In this document: positions 1 through 12,844 of the stretch, piece by piece
How the letters are laid out: the number at the start of each line of letters is the position of its first letter
Position numbering within the stretch: position 1 is the stretch's first letter
Assembly: GCA_030062745.1 (NCBI GenBank)
Contig: CP099841.1
Location: 25,857,398-25,921,397 of the forward strand
Reading direction: 5' to 3'
DNA length: 64,000 nt
Origin: Capitulum mitella
Lineage: Eukaryota; Arthropoda; Thecostraca; Pollicipedomorpha; Pollicipedidae
Made by a program: the position numbers and the translations under genes
Notes under the pieces: generated by a model
The model's input: only the letters and a program-made list of their open reading frames with translations
Told to the model about the DNA's origin: nothing
The model's database searches: none

Positions 1-1034
1 CCACGTCGGCCGCATGTCGGCGCCGATGGGTCGACTGACGCGGCGCCGGCCTGCCGGATCTTTATAGCCGGCCAGCGCCTCGGCCACTACCGACTGAAGC
101 GCGGACGGCCCCCTCTGTCCGGGAGCAGAGGGGAAGGGCAGACAGGACAGCCAGGGTCGCTACGATAACTCTGTATCCCACTGGCCGTAGCTGACGGATG
201 AGGATGGAAGAGAGCGACCAAGAAGGTACACAAGAGAAGTCGTAAGTGGCCCGTAGTTTTTCTGTAAAGCTTCCACGTCCTTGAAATGGAAACTTTTAGG
301 AAACATTACTCTCCGACGTGCGCGCTGGGTAGGACCAAAATCGGTTCTTCAGCCGAAATGAATGACGCTACCTAATTTCACGTAGGTAACCTGCTCTGCT
401 TTGCTGTTTACCACTTTGCATTGACATTGGAGGAGGTTTATCAAATCGCAAGAAACAATGTTGGATTCCTTAGACCAGAGGTATAGTTTTGTATTTTTTT
501 GGGAGACCTGATGTGGATTTTGGCCCTTCTGATGCCGATTTTACCCTTCAATATTTTCTGCTAGTTTTCATGAGGGAATGAGACAAAAATTGCACAGCGA
601 ATGACCGGTGGATAACAAATAAGCAGAAGGTATAAACTAAAACATAACAATGGCATAAAATGTTCATAAAAGAAACGGAGGAAGATAATCTGGTCAAGTA
701 GGCGCACCCAACTCTCACTCTAAACACCATTTACAAGACTGTATTTGATCGCAACCACTGTTGTAGTTTCCTCCCTCTTTATGGGCACTAAGTCATCCAT
801 CCACAAACTTGTCTTCATTTACATAGCAGAATAAGAATAACCTACAAAGTAAACGCGATAACCACGATAACGGTGCAGTCCCAAGTCAACGTCCAATAGA
901 GGGCGGGTAGGCACGCGACTTCTGTGCGCTTCCCCTGGCTGCGCTTCCCCTGTCCCGCACTCGACTACTCGTCCGTTGGTCATTTGCCGTACCTCGCTGC
1001 AGCAGGCTTGGGAAGCTTCGAGACTAGTTACACG
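1..1034. other. Intergenic, no gene seen
   Basis: The first 150 bases are GC-rich with a TATA-like tctttatagc near 58-67, followed by AT-richer sequence. An ATG at 198 opens a very short frame that runs into a GT at 226, which could be a first exon, but nothing supports it. No protein similarity is recognised on either strand. Confidence 0.4.
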
Positions 1035-1205
1035 GATTGACATCCTGGTTAGTTGGTATGGGCTAGGGCACACGGCCACTTGGGCTCAGGCGTCTGGTGT
1101 CCAATCCGCCATACGCATGGCCTATCGGCGTCGAAATTTGAACCCAAAACATTACGATCGTGAGTCCGACTTGCTATCCGCTGATCTAACGAGGGCGATG
1201 GTATG
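1035..1205 (-). repeat. tRNA-derived SINE-like copy
   Basis: On the minus strand a tRNA A-box-like D arm (tagatcagcggatagc, complement of 1173-1188) is followed by a B-box-like ggttcaaattt (complement of 1134-1144). The acceptor and T stems do not pair well, so this is not a working tRNA. The 3' body, with the core tgagcccaag, recurs in the same orientation near 13.1 kb. The same head, ending in atttcgacgccg, is seen at the right end of the window. A Pol III-transcribed short interspersed element is the simplest reading. Confidence 0.55.
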
Positions 1206-4200
1206 ATGTAAATTAATAAACATTGGATTTTGCCGCATATGCCGCATGTGCTCGTCAAATGCCTGCGGCCTTTAACCCTATTTCCGTACCCATAATGTGA
1301 TACGTTATGAGGTGAGCTATGTTTTCAGAACAAGATGTTGTAAAAATTTTGTAAAGGGACAAAAAGGTCAGAAAAAGACTGATATTATTGGACTTGGTTC
1401 AACTCCGACGTTTATGGCCCAGTTTTGATGCGATTGACATGAAACCAGAACCAATCGATGGGATTTCTCCTTGATCCATAGGCCTAGAATTCTGACCAGT
1501 CATACACGTACACAAGGCTTGGAAAATGGTAAATGTTTTTTTTTACTGAATTGCCATAAAATTTTAACGTCGTCTTTACTTTCTGTAGTAAATATATACT
1601 TATATATATATATGTTTATATACTTATATAAATACTTGCTTATACTTAAGAAGCACAAATTTGTTTTACACTGTTTGTGAAATGTTGTCAAAGGCGGCGT
1701 AAGGGGCATGAAAAGGGAACATGTAATGATAAAATTTTCACCAGGCCAACTTCTTTGATTTCAAATAACCTCAGGTGACCTCACAGGCACATGCATTAGC
1801 CTTATGTTCATTGCAAAGTCTTTGAAAACTATTCGAATCATTTCAGTTGACTTTATTCTCCAACGTCCTGCTGATAGCCGTCGTGATATAGGGTGCGCGT
1901 GCGAACATTTTACGTCATAGCACCGTAACCTGACTTGATTGGATTTGAAAATCAAAACAGAATTAGAGGTCGCCGCCCGATGTTAGGCCTGTTTATGTCC
2001 GTTTATGTCCACTTATGTCCGTGTCTATTCCAGTGTTTCGTTTTGAAAATGAACGCCGAAAAAACAAAGTATTAAATCAAAGTTTGACTTTCAACCCTGA
2101 CGTGACCTTACGGAATGGCCTCAGGCCAACACAGATTTTTTCTGCATGTTTGCCCAATTATATACATACTCACTCGTATCGAATTTCAAGATGCATATTA
2201 AACTCTTTATGGGAATGGAGTTATTTTATAATAATAAATCCCGTATACCTAATAAGTGAGCAATGGGATTGATTTGCTTGTACCTGTATTTTTCATGTGA
2301 TGCTTGTCCAGTTGTTCGTATTTTTCACAGGAACGACTTGATACAATGTCGTGAAATTTTGCATACGCCTCCGTTGACATGGTGACCGGGTTCTGGAATG
2401 CGCTGGTGGTAATACGCCGTTCGTTATTGCGGGGTTACTCGATTTTTGCACCCAGGTCATTTTACCCAGGACCGAAAAGTAAAAGTTTCGGCGGCACCGA
2501 TCTCCCAGTTGTCTGCGTTTTTCTCAAGAATCGCCCAACGTAGCAATTTCAAATTTTGCACACTCCTCGACTCATATGTGGGTCAGGTTCCGAAATAGTT
2601 TCTTTAGAAATCCGTTGAACCGTCTCTTCAGGGCGAGGTCCACTCTGCACTCACGTCGCTGCCTTTGTCGGCCGCGATCTGCCAGCACTGGAAAATCTCC
2701 AAGGCACACGGCGTGCGTTTTTCCTGCTGGGCTCTTCCAACATCAGAGATGCCGTGCACTTCGTTAGGCTGGTGCTGCTGCGTGCAGAGATGGGCTGGTA
2801 AACGTTTTGAGTTTCGCTTCATCGTTATGTGGTTAAACCAATTCTTTAAAAAATATTGAGACCCAACTGAGGTACTCTATATTGCTTGGATAGCAAGTAT
2901 ACCTTTCTTACCTGCGCCGTAAAGCAAAACTGTGGTGCAGACTGCCGTACAGAAGTAAGCAATACAATGGACCTTTTAATGGACTGAATGCGACTGGGGA
3001 CATTTGTAAGAATTTAAAAAAGAACGGCGGCGAAGAGTGTTTAAATCAAGAAAAAGTTTAAAGGGATGTCATCGGAATACCAGAATAGGCCATGGAATGA
3101 AAGGCCTAAAACAAATGAGGAAAACGAAACGAATGAATGAATTGGCAATGAATGGCAGATGACAATGAAAGGCAATGAATTGCACCACCATATTATCGGT
3201 GTAACACAAAAATGGCGCACCTTATTGCGGAGAGACTTTGGTGATTGCTGTCAAAAGGCCGTCAGAAATTATCCCTGAATATGAACTTCTCATGGGATGG
3301 CAAAATCGCTACTGTCTTCCAGAAAAGACCAATTTCGAAAGCGTTCATGAAAAAGGGGCATACTACCAAAACGGAAGTCAGAAGTTTTTCCCATTCGTCT
3401 CGCACCAGGAATACAAGAAAAACCAGAAGTGACGGACAAATAGTAAAACTGCACATGAAATCGGCAAAACTTCTCAAACTGAATTTCAGATAATTCAGGT
3501 CAAAGACGAAGGGACATCAACGGGACCGAGACAGTTAAACCTCTTTTACAAACTGTAGTACGTTCATTGAAATTGGACCTGGAGGTTTTGACACAGCGTG
3601 AAAAAGACAATAAACACGGCAAACCATGAACAAATGAGATAAATTCAGGAAAAAAGCACAAGGAAGGGAAGCTTACGTATAATGTTGGGTTGGATTACAG
3701 AATACCGCAAATTACAAAGGAACATTGATATATAAATGGAATAGAGTGTTGTTATGTAGAATAGCAGAAAAGGAAGCTTTAACCAGTATTGAAAAAAATG
3801 CCTTTTGATGCGGACCCAAGCTGAAAGCAAGCAGGAGGCAAAGAGCGGGCAGAAGAGATCTGGATCAAGTCTTTATTTCCGCCGTGCGTTCGCGCACCCT
3901 CACTGTAGTTGCCAAAGGTCGGAGCAGTGACCCCAAAATCGATCAGCAACGCGAACGAAGCGAGCACCGGAGAACGAAAAGCTGGTTGTTTTTGCACATT
4001 TTTGAACGAACAGAATGAACCCGCAAAGGGAATCGTGGGACACAGCGGGGCCACTCCGGCCAGAGGCTGGCTGTCCCCACCAGCCTTTGTAAGTTTTTTC
4101 CATAGTTTTTTCCATAGCAAACCTAGCCGAAAGGCTTTAGTTGGTAGCTCTGGAAGCAAGGCTCAAAACTATGCAGAGCTGTCTACTTGGACCATGCCCT

Positions 4201-5126
4201 ATGATTAATTTTGCATGACTTTAGTTTCGCCCTGGCAGCTAGGCCGAAGGGTGCCAAGGGATCTTTAATCTTTATCGTGACGTGCTTTGCTACGACACGG
4301 TTGCTCAGCCACTGTTTTACCGCTCTCCTACACGAGTTCTGTAGCACATTAATTCATACTGGCAAAATCGATGAATTGTTCTGTTCCGCGCCAAGATCGT
4401 GCGTGTACTTATGCCACCCATAGTGCTGGCCGCACGGTTTCTCTTACCACCACGTTACCAACTTTCATCATCTGAGAAAAAGTTTGGATGCCCAATGAGA
4501 AATCCTGAAAAACAGGGAAAAATGCAGGCAATTACTTCATGTTCTGAGAAAAAATCGTATTGGGCTTACCTCTGTTTGGTTTGGCATGCGATACATTCCG
4601 GTGGAAATCTTTCGGGAGATTAGGATTGACCGCAGGGTCATGGCCGCGCGAAGTCGAAGGAGGTTGATTTAGAGGGCTAACCGCAATCCACACATTTCTG
4701 TGGGTCGAAAAGATGCCCTTGTGTCTTCATGGAATTTGAAAAACAGCCGAAAACATAAACAAAACTAAAATGAAGCGGTAAAATCCAAGGACTTCTCTTC
4801 TTATTTCGGTTGCGCTTGTCGTGACCTCCACGTTAACAAAACTGTGGCTGGCCATAGGAGCATCTAGGCGCACTGCGGGCCAGGGCTTCCCTTACGTCAG
4901 GGTAATTTCACAGTTCTCGTGGCCCGAAAAGTAGAAATAACCCCGACTTTCTCGCACCTCAAAAGAAAATAGCCTAAATCCGAGGAGCTTTTGGTTTTTT
5001 AGGGGTGAGCGTTGGTGGGCCCCATCCTTTACAAAGCCTTGGATGTTCCTTCTGGCTACGCCAAGACCCGTCGCCCCCCCCCCCCTCCCAACGTTTTCAG
5101 AAATCAACGCCCCTGCCTTGAATCTG

Positions 5127-5129
<3 letters not shown>
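1206..5129. other. Intergenic, no gene seen
   Basis: This holds AT-rich sequence with a small tata-rich patch at about 1595-1645, three near-copies of gtttatgtcc at 1991-2023, and an aatga-rich simple stretch at about 3085-3185. Open frames are short and have no recognisable domain or splice pattern. Confidence 0.4.

Positions 5130-5167
<38 letters not shown>
5130..5167. repeat. (TA)n microsatellite
   Basis: About 19 uninterrupted TA dinucleotides, just after a poly-C run near 5073-5087. Confidence 0.95.
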
Positions 5168-5170
<3 letters not shown>

Positions 5171-8100
5171 TATTACACACATCCCATACGCATAGCCATA
5201 TCTAGGCTGCTGTTGGTGAAGCTCAGCATGGGTACATACATGGAATTGTGGTGTAACCGGCATTGGCCACTAATATTAATACCGAAGGTTTGCTCATTAT
5301 CCATTGTTTTGCCATTCGGTAACGACGGAATGTACAAGTAAAGGTTGTTTGCCCACTGCTTCGTGGAGGCAATTTCCTGTGACGAGGAGGCGATGAGCTG
5401 AAGTGTCCGATATAGATTCTATACACACTTGATGGATTTTCCTGAATAGTATTCCCCAAATTCCCCAGGTAGCTGGAGTAATAATCGCAACTTTGTCGTG
5501 CTCACTGAGCGCGGAATACAAAGGAGGGGGACCAGCCAAACCCAGAACAGGTACACGCAGAACACGTGTAAGGCTGTATATAGGGCATTGTTAGTCCACG
5601 GAGGCCCAGGCGAATCGACAACGCTGGAAACGTGTAGACAGCTTGTCATACCGGGACAGACCCAGCAGCAGCGCGGATGAGGCTGGAGCAAGGTCGACTA
5701 GGCGGGGGTCAAGGGTGCAAAGCGGTCAGCCGCACTTTCAGACCTCTGAGGCCCTAACATCGATCGAGGTAGCACAAGCGACTCTCAGCGGCGCCTTCGG
5801 CGCGACGGTTCATGAGGAACTTCCCATGCCATGAGCTTGTTCCCGCTGTTCCACTGCTTTCCGTCCCTTCTGACAAGGAAGAACTGGAGATACGTGAACA
5901 CGGCTGAGCAGATACAGGAGGCAATGCCGCGCACCTCAGTCCCCGCTCTTCACACCAGCGTGGACGACGGACATGGCCGTGGGCATTGTCGCCGCGTTGC
6001 AGTCCACCAGGACAACGTGTAAAGATAACGAGAATTCTTCCGCTACAGAGGCAGAGCCCTTACATTCGCAATGTTGCGACACGTTACGACTGTTACAGTG
6101 CTGTGTGCTTCAGCCAGACAGCACAAGGTCACATATCTACGCGCTCGCGGCGCGTCCTGTGTCTTTCAAGCCTTCGAACTTCCACCTCTTAGGTTCGAGT
6201 CCGGGTAATAGCGACATTTCGCCGTCCTCCACGACAGCCGGCGTGAGAGGCTGCGACGTGCAATGGCCCTGGCAGCCGAGAGCGTCGTTAACCCGCGCCC
6301 GACTGTCAGTCGGCGCCACGCACTGGACTCTCTCGAACCCCGCAGAGCTTCGTTCAAGAGAACTTGTTTCTTTCCAAAATTTGCAATTTTTTGAAACTTT
6401 TGAACTTCGTGGTAACATTTGCAACTGCGCAAGCCAGTTTTGTCATTTTCTACCCGATCTGAGTCATTTATTGCCGATTCCGATGGCAGTACATTTTGAC
6501 TCATAACAGTTATTCGTAACCCGACCTCAGGTCAGTGTTCGGAGGCCACTGAAACTTTGTCCATTGGCGTTGAATGGATGTCTGGACCTTCCGACACTCA
6601 AATTGTTACAAAAAATCTGCCAATTTTCGAAAAAAGATTATATATGTATTGAAAAAGGGCTTGACCTAAGGTCAATGATTCTGACATGTCCGAAAAAATC
6701 CGAGATAGCAGATTACTGCATCTATCAAAATCTCTAGCCCTTGAAAGTTTTTTTGTGATATCATGTTCGATGAAAAAGTTACAGGACGCTAAACTTTGTT
6801 GGACATAGGTCCATTTGACCTGACCTAGGTCAGACATCTTATTTGACCTGACGTCAAAAGATTGGTGCAGGGTATAAAAATGATCATGTAAAAGGTACGT
6901 TACTTTAAAAAGTTTCGTTACATTGCGTTTGTTGGTTCTCTCGCAGTCTCGGAATAACCTCAGGGGAGAGGTCCACCGCCCCCCCCCAGTCGGAGGCGGG
7001 TTAAATAACCCAATAGCCAACCGACCAACCAAACATCCTCGTTTAGGACGTATGTTGAACTGGCGTAGTCGAGTTGTTCTTGGTAAAAGAATACAATTTC
7101 AAGCGTACAGTACGCCTCATAACTCCAAATTTATGAATTTCTGAGGGAATTCACGATTTCCCGAATTCCCAGCATGCTATTTTTTCATGTTCTAGTGGCA
7201 ACTCTTCCTTGACCATTAGAATGTTAGGCCAACGAACGTTAACAGAGTAGTTTTACTGAGTCACTTTTAGTGGGTGAAATCAGAAGATAGCTTTCCGTGG
7301 AGTGCTTTGATGTGCCGTTTGTATTTCTCAGAGGAGCGAGTGCCGAACACGTAATCAGTGACGTCGTATGCGTGAAGAGGAGGGCAACCGAATATATTTT
7401 TGAAACACGAAAATGAGGCACGTTCGTTTTAGGCGATGTTCCCTTCCATCAAGGGACAAAACCTGTACAACTGGCATGTTGCCGCAAACTCTGTTCATCT
7501 CAAGGTTTATCTCGCTTCATCTGGCCATGGCGCAAACACGTTTGCATAGCCCTTTTTGGGAGGCGTGTGCAGTTCCTACAATGGCCACATACACGTGTTC
7601 TGTTCCTCAGAGAGGTATTTCTAGGTGAACGTGCTCATCAAACACCATCTACGTGGGAAAAATTAGCTTTTGTTGGCAAGGGCGGCTCCAGGAACGCCTA
7701 AACTTGGTGTTTTTACCCTTGGTTCATATAACCGAACTAAATACATATCTAAGTTGGCGATGTTTACGATTGATGTTCAGACTGCTGTATGTTCAGACAT
7801 GCATCACGTCTGAAAACTAATGATGGCTGAAGCCGAGATGTATAGGGGAAAAGCCCTTACGCATTCATATAAAAATGCAGCCGTTCAGCTCTTGACGGCG
7901 CCATCGTTTTATGAGTTCGCGTCTACTCGGGCTGTCAGAATTCCTCGCTCGTTTCTTTGGGTCCATTCGCGACACTATGTATTGGAAGAGAGGCATCGGT
8001 TTCTACCTCGTACAAAAATATTCGGCCCATCGCTCTGATTCTAGCAGCCTCCCTGCTTCACTACATGGTACCGCGCATGATGCGTATTTTGGGAACATGC

Positions 8101-10419
8101 ATCTCCCTTGGTGCCTTTTGAATGGTGCCCCATTTTAACTATCAAAATGCTGTGTCGACCCCCCCAAAAAATAACGCTCACGATCCATAAAATAAAGCTC
8201 ATTGATATAAGGCGGGTTACCTCCCATGCTGAGCGCCTGTGCATGCCATTGCATGAATATTTTTTAGTGATACCAATATAGTTTTCCTAGATCATTGGTT
8301 ACTGTTAACGTTCACCGACGGCAACTTCCTATTTTTCATGCTCCATTCAGTATCGTCACACCCCGGAATTTGTCATCTCCCATGTGGCGCGCCTAGTTAC
8401 GCTATTGTCACTTTCCATGATTTTAACGTTTAAATTGGTTGATTGGTACTTACCCATTAGTTCTTAGCTAAATCAAAGAAATCCGGCAGTGAATCTCGGG
8501 AATCAAACGGCCAGTCTAGCAACACGATCAACCTGACATTGCCCTCCTTTTATGCCCTGACTGGGCCCCCGGCATTTTTTGTGTTTTGAGTCTCTGTCAA
8601 GAGTTACGGCCACAACGAAGTATTTGGGCCCTTTTTAGAGGTTCTAGAACGCACAATTTATGAGATGTCAGGGGAGACAAATCGATCCCTCCTCCGGCGG
8701 ATTTAGCTCCAGAAAATCCCGACAGGAATAGGGTTAAACGGTCCTTGAATACTTAAATCGGAAGCGAAAATCGCACGTGTGGTAATACTTGTGTTTCTTG
8801 CTATTACCATGGCACCCACAACGAAATCAACACAGTTGGACTGAACAGCGGTTCGTTGACAGCCATGACGCAGAATAATGGCATTATGAAGGAATGAGTA
8901 GTGTTTCACCACACCAAACAGGCCCAACCGAAGCAAAGAAACAAAACGAACTGTTTATCTCAACTGCACGTTTTCTGCACATGATGGTTCTCTTTCATGG
9001 TTCTTCATGGTTTCATGTTCTTCCCAGGTTCTCTTTCATGCAAACTTGAAACCTTGCTAAGTTTGAAATGCACCTTTATATCTTTGGGCAAAGGACGGTT
9101 TCGTGAAGAAGTCAGATCATCCCTATTGTAACTGATAAACATTTTAAATGTTAGAGAGGGTAATTTCCCCCTGTCCGGCGGATTGCCCCCCCCCCCCAGC
9201 CCAAATTGTCCTCTGGTCTAGAACCCGGTGGGAATGCCTCATGTGCCCCCTTCCCGACGACCCTTTGATGCGCGTCATAGAACTGTTTTCACTTGACTTA
9301 CGACTTACATTGGATGCCTTGATCGTCGCAAAAGGGAAAGAAAGGCAGCTATCTACCAGCGATCCTAAATTGGTTCATCAATTATTTGGGACTTTGAAAA
9401 TCGGTTGGAGAGATAGCAGAGCTACGGACGTGAGATAGCATCTTTGCTGATTGGAGACTCTCGTTTCCTAGTGACTGAACAGTGTTTCACAATCAAACCA
9501 TACCACAAAACAGTGGTTCAGGTGCGGAAAAACGAGTTCCAACTGCCATTAGTTTCCATAATTTAGTCCCAATGAAAGTGATTTGCGGGCGGGTACCCAA
9601 CGCTTAGGTCATCGCTGGTACTTTTATTTATAAACCAGTGCGAAAACCACTGAATCGACACTTCGAGTCTCTTGCTATGTATTTCCATTTTTATATTTTG
9701 ATGCCGAATATACTTTCCAACGGCTTCAAATATTGGCAGTCCTTCAGAACAGCAAGGCCTACTGTCAACAACTAAACTGAAAAATGCAACAATGATCCTC
9801 ACATCCCTACGTAATCACTCGCGGGCTTTCGAATTCACTCCACAGTTTCTCAGCCAGGCAATGATCTCAGTAGAAACATCCGAAAAAGTGAAACACCCAA
9901 CCAAACTGCAGCAGGCCGCAGAGTACGTGAACCCTCATGCTTTACAACACCTGTTGATCATCTTCCGCGGTACCACTGTCGCAAGGCGAAGTCCCATGCA
10001 TCAGAGATGCCGGCGAGCTAACCGCGCATTATAAATAGGTCGATAGAAGATGCCACGACCTTTCGGCCAGGGGTCGCAGCGTGTTACGGGAGGGCGCCGC
10101 AAGAATAATTAACCCCCACATCGTCGGTACGAGGTCAGCCATGTCCGCACCATGAACGCCGCTGCTTACGGATAGATGAGGCCCAGGCAACCAGCCGCGT
10201 TCGCATGGAATAGTCATCACTCGCTCGCAAATTACCGAGAACACCAAACAAACGGGCGCGTTGCCAAGAAACCACATACCGGCTCACCTTCCACACAGCG
10301 ATAATAAAGAGATTTCTTGTGTTCTATTTCTCCATTCGACATACACTTGTGGAATGGCAAGCGTCAGCCAGTAACACGGTGGACAGACAAGAACGACGTG
10401 GAAAAGGACGCTGTAATCT
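5168..10419. other. Intergenic, no gene supported
   Basis: No exon could be supported. The minus strand at about 5420-5950 has short hydrophobic reading frames separated by stops and frame changes. The 6500-6900 stretch is rich in gacctgacctaggtca-type motifs. Poly-C runs occur at 6979-6986 and 9187-9197. A short array of ttctctttcatg-like units lies at about 8985-9041. The 3' UTR of TRAPPC3 should lie just below 10420, but I see no clear AATAAA on the minus strand there. Confidence 0.4.
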
Positions 10420-10539
10420 CTAGTCCTCGCCCGGCGGCACAGAGTCCTCCAGGCGCTTGACGAACTTGACGCGCAGCTCTGTGACGGGGTCTCCGCGCAG
10501 TTGGTCCTGCACGAACCAGCTGGTCACCTCCAGGTGCAC
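10420..10539 (-). CDS. TRAPPC3: TRAPPC3 coding exon 4 with stop
   Basis: 39 codons plus TAG. The acceptor is cccggcag. The frame VHLEVTSWFVQDQLRGD continues the EM of exon 3 exactly as in the family, and the protein ends PPGED, like the PAGED ending of fly TRAPPC3. Confidence 0.94.
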   Translation of the reverse strand: MHLEVTSWFVQDQLRGDPVTELRVKFVKRLEDSVPPGED

Positions 10540-12844
10540 CTGCCGGGCACGGCACGCTCACAGTTGATCACAGCTCACAAGTTCACAGCTCACAGGACAG
10601 AGCACGCAGACCGGCAACCATCGCAGTCTCAAGCACAATGGCGCGGGAATTCCTCCACAGTTGGGGGGGGGGGCAAAGAGGGAATCTGGGTCAATTCTTT
10701 CCAGTCAGTGCCCACAGGGTCAATGTCAAATTTCAAAAGTTACGGGAGACAGCATCCCCTGTCCCCTCCCCCGCTTCCCGCTCAAGAGTCATATCAGGAC
10801 CGCATGCCTTCCACAACAGCACACCCTGATGTCACGGCGCCATGCAGCGGTTTCAGAAGATCCCTCCGGTCGCAACACCCAAACTGCCTCCGCCGCGACC
10901 ATCACGCCCCTGCGCCCCGGAACGCTCGCGGGGGGACGCACCATTTCGCAGGCGCCTCGCACGATGCCCGGCAGGATGCCCGCGTAGCGCATGTTGCTGC
11001 ACGTGTCGGGCAGTTCGACGAACTCGGCCAGCGGGTTGGTGTCCAGCGTGAGCGAGAACTCGTCGCCGGCCGGGCCCCAGTTGCCGATGCTCGGCGCCAC
11101 GCCCAGGTACATCCGGAACCCGGCCTGAAACCAGACCGCGGTCAGCGCCGCAGCCGGCACTGGCGTGCCCGTGCAGGAGCGCACGCGAACGAGCGTCATG
11201 TGCAAGTTAAAAATCGAATACTCGGCCATCATCGGGCTATCCACTACAGCTACATGGTTCATCTAGTTACCGATCATTTTTCTGATATCTGTGGCGACAT
11301 CCGCGACGAAAGAGAATGTCGGAACTACTCAAGTTATGAATATTAAGCACAAATTAGACAAAAGCTGTTGACACAAACGATCAATGGGTTGGGATTACAT
11401 TTTTGTCCAGGCCACCACCTGACCTTTACCTCCAGACAAATTACCATTTTCCATCTTCAAGACTTCCATGAATTATTACAATCCACTGATACAAGATAGC
11501 ACCACTGCCTCATTTTTTTTTGCTTTCATTATAACTTTCCTGAATCATTGCAACCTGTGCATATGGAATCCAGGATGTCCAATATGAATTACTCCAACAG
11601 ACAGAAGTTGCCAACTGGCCTTGAGGCCACATCAAAACATTCAGTAGCACTAGTCAAGTTACATGCAACAGTGTAGGTGAGAAAACAAACAAAAGACAGT
11701 GTGACTAACCTGTATTTTTTCTGCAGTCTCCCTAAGATCGTAACATTTTTCTGCATTTGTCCTGGCAATGAAGTCCTCCACAAGGCGAACACCGATGTTG
11801 TACCCCATCCTGTCCAGGTGCTTGTTCACATCTTCCACACTTTCCAAGTCATTCAGCAGCTGCACTACCAGTGCCCCATATGTCAGTGTAAACAGCTCAG
11901 AGTTCTGAAGCAAGAGGGGACAAGACATAAGATATACAAGTAATCAGATATTTCAAGCCAACATCTTCATGGCAAACCATCTGAAATATTTCCTGATGCA
12001 TCTGTCACTTTCTATCACATGAATCCTCCCAATGCAAACTAAGATGGTTAGTTAGTTTAGTGGGTTTAGTGCCAAAATCCCCTCACTTCTCAACTTTGTC
12101 ATTAAGGTCATGTGAAAACCAACATCAAAAATGAATGATGGTGTGGTCAGCACTGCAAATTTCTGCAATCCAAGACAAATTTGAGCAGTCACATCAGAAG
12201 AAATATCTAAATGTAGTGTGAGAAAGCAAACAAATGGCATTGCAACCAAATCTCTTGTGCTAACTGTACATTCATTTGAGGGGCATTGAAACTGAAAATT
12301 GCTTTATAATGCATGATTTCTTAATGAACATTATATTTAACATTACCCACAAAACTACTGAATGACCTGAAGACTAAATTATGCCCACAAAACAGTTTAT
12401 CTCTATTATCTTGTAGATGTCATGGTCCTAACTACAGAATAAAATATTATTTTATACTCATACTTGAATTATACTCATACTTTATACTTGAAATACTATC
12501 ATGCCACTCATAAGTACTTCTAAGGAAAACATAATATTAGCAAGAGTTAATTATTTTAGCTTCTGATCAAAACTCATGTTGCCTCACCCAAGCCTCGCCA
12601 CTGTCAATGCCAGTGATACCATATTAGTTTTCTGCATGCATAAGATCAGGTACATTTTTCTAGAATGAAATATGAAAGAAGAGGCCTGATATATCACTCA
12701 AGACCTTAACATTAGGTTTGAAGATCATGCCACAAAATAAAAACAGCAATATAAATGACAAGAACAACCAATCTGTCCTACCAGTCCAAAAAAGTAAAAA
12801 GAAGATGGCCTTACCACTTTCTTGGGGTCCACAGATCTGTTCAT
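10420..12844 (-). CDS. TRAPPC3: TRAPPC3 (Bet3), TRAPP complex subunit, 4 exons
   Basis: This encodes the Bet3/TRAPPC3 core subunit of TRAPP complexes, which tether vesicles and form the Rab1 exchange platform in ER-to-Golgi traffic on cytosolic membrane faces. The exons join with no phase conflict (30+195+183+120 nt) to give 175 residues plus stop, close to the family length of about 180. Family hallmarks read directly: NSELFTLTYGALV at 11-23, GYNIGVRLVEDF at about 44-55, NWGPAGDEFSL at about 90-100, and WFVQDQL with TELRVKFVKRLED near the C terminus. Cys64, in AEKC, matches the palmitoylated Cys of the human protein (Cys68). The start is the only ATG giving a short hydrophilic leader before the Bet3 fold. 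All introns are GT-AG. It is head to head with the first Popeye gene, 2.7 kb away. Identity is secure. Confidence 0.95.
10942..11124 (-). CDS. TRAPPC3: TRAPPC3 coding exon 3
   Basis: 61 codons from AGFRMYLGVAPSIGNW to GACEM. The acceptor is tttcag, the donor GTGCGT, and the phase is 0 at both ends. Confidence 0.94.
11710..11904 (-). CDS. TRAPPC3: TRAPPC3 coding exon 2
   Basis: 65 codons from NSELFTLTYG to RETAEKIQ. The acceptor is ttgcttcag, the donor GTTAGT, and the phase is 0 at both ends. It carries the strongest Bet3 signature and the conserved Cys. Confidence 0.95.
12020..12245. other. TRAPPC3 intron 1, repeat fragment
   Basis: The first intron (11905-12814) is AT-rich. Near 12043 it holds gttagttagtttagtgggtttag, similar to the gttagttagttgg... 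sequence at 32617 and to the SINE 3' end near 1049. This suggests a SINE tail fragment. Confidence 0.3.
12815..12844 (-). CDS. TRAPPC3: TRAPPC3 coding exon 1
   Basis: Ten codons, MNRSVDPKKV, ending exactly at a GTAAGG donor (complement of 12809-12814), phase 0. The leader resembles the short N terminus of insect and human TRAPPC3, which also carries a KK or SKK motif just before the SELFTLTYG strand. Confidence 0.85.

Noticed and set aside
190-232. Short ATG frame ending at a GT that could be a first exon at the left edge
   Set aside because: Only about ten codons, no partner exon in the window and no recognisable protein.
3780-4160. 126-codon minus-strand frame with a repeated kinase-like string of Lys/Leu
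   Set aside because: No domain, overlaps open frames on the other strand, and only faint similarity to 39.6 kb.
5420-5955. Hydrophobic minus-strand frames (for example VRGIASCICSAVFTYLQFF) recalling chemoreceptor C-terminal segments
   Set aside because: Frame changes and stops break the segments, splice acceptors lack pyrimidine tracts, and no family motif is complete.
6130-6210. ggttcgagtccgg near 6191 as a tRNA B box
   Set aside because: No A box or tRNA-like stems at the right distance upstream.
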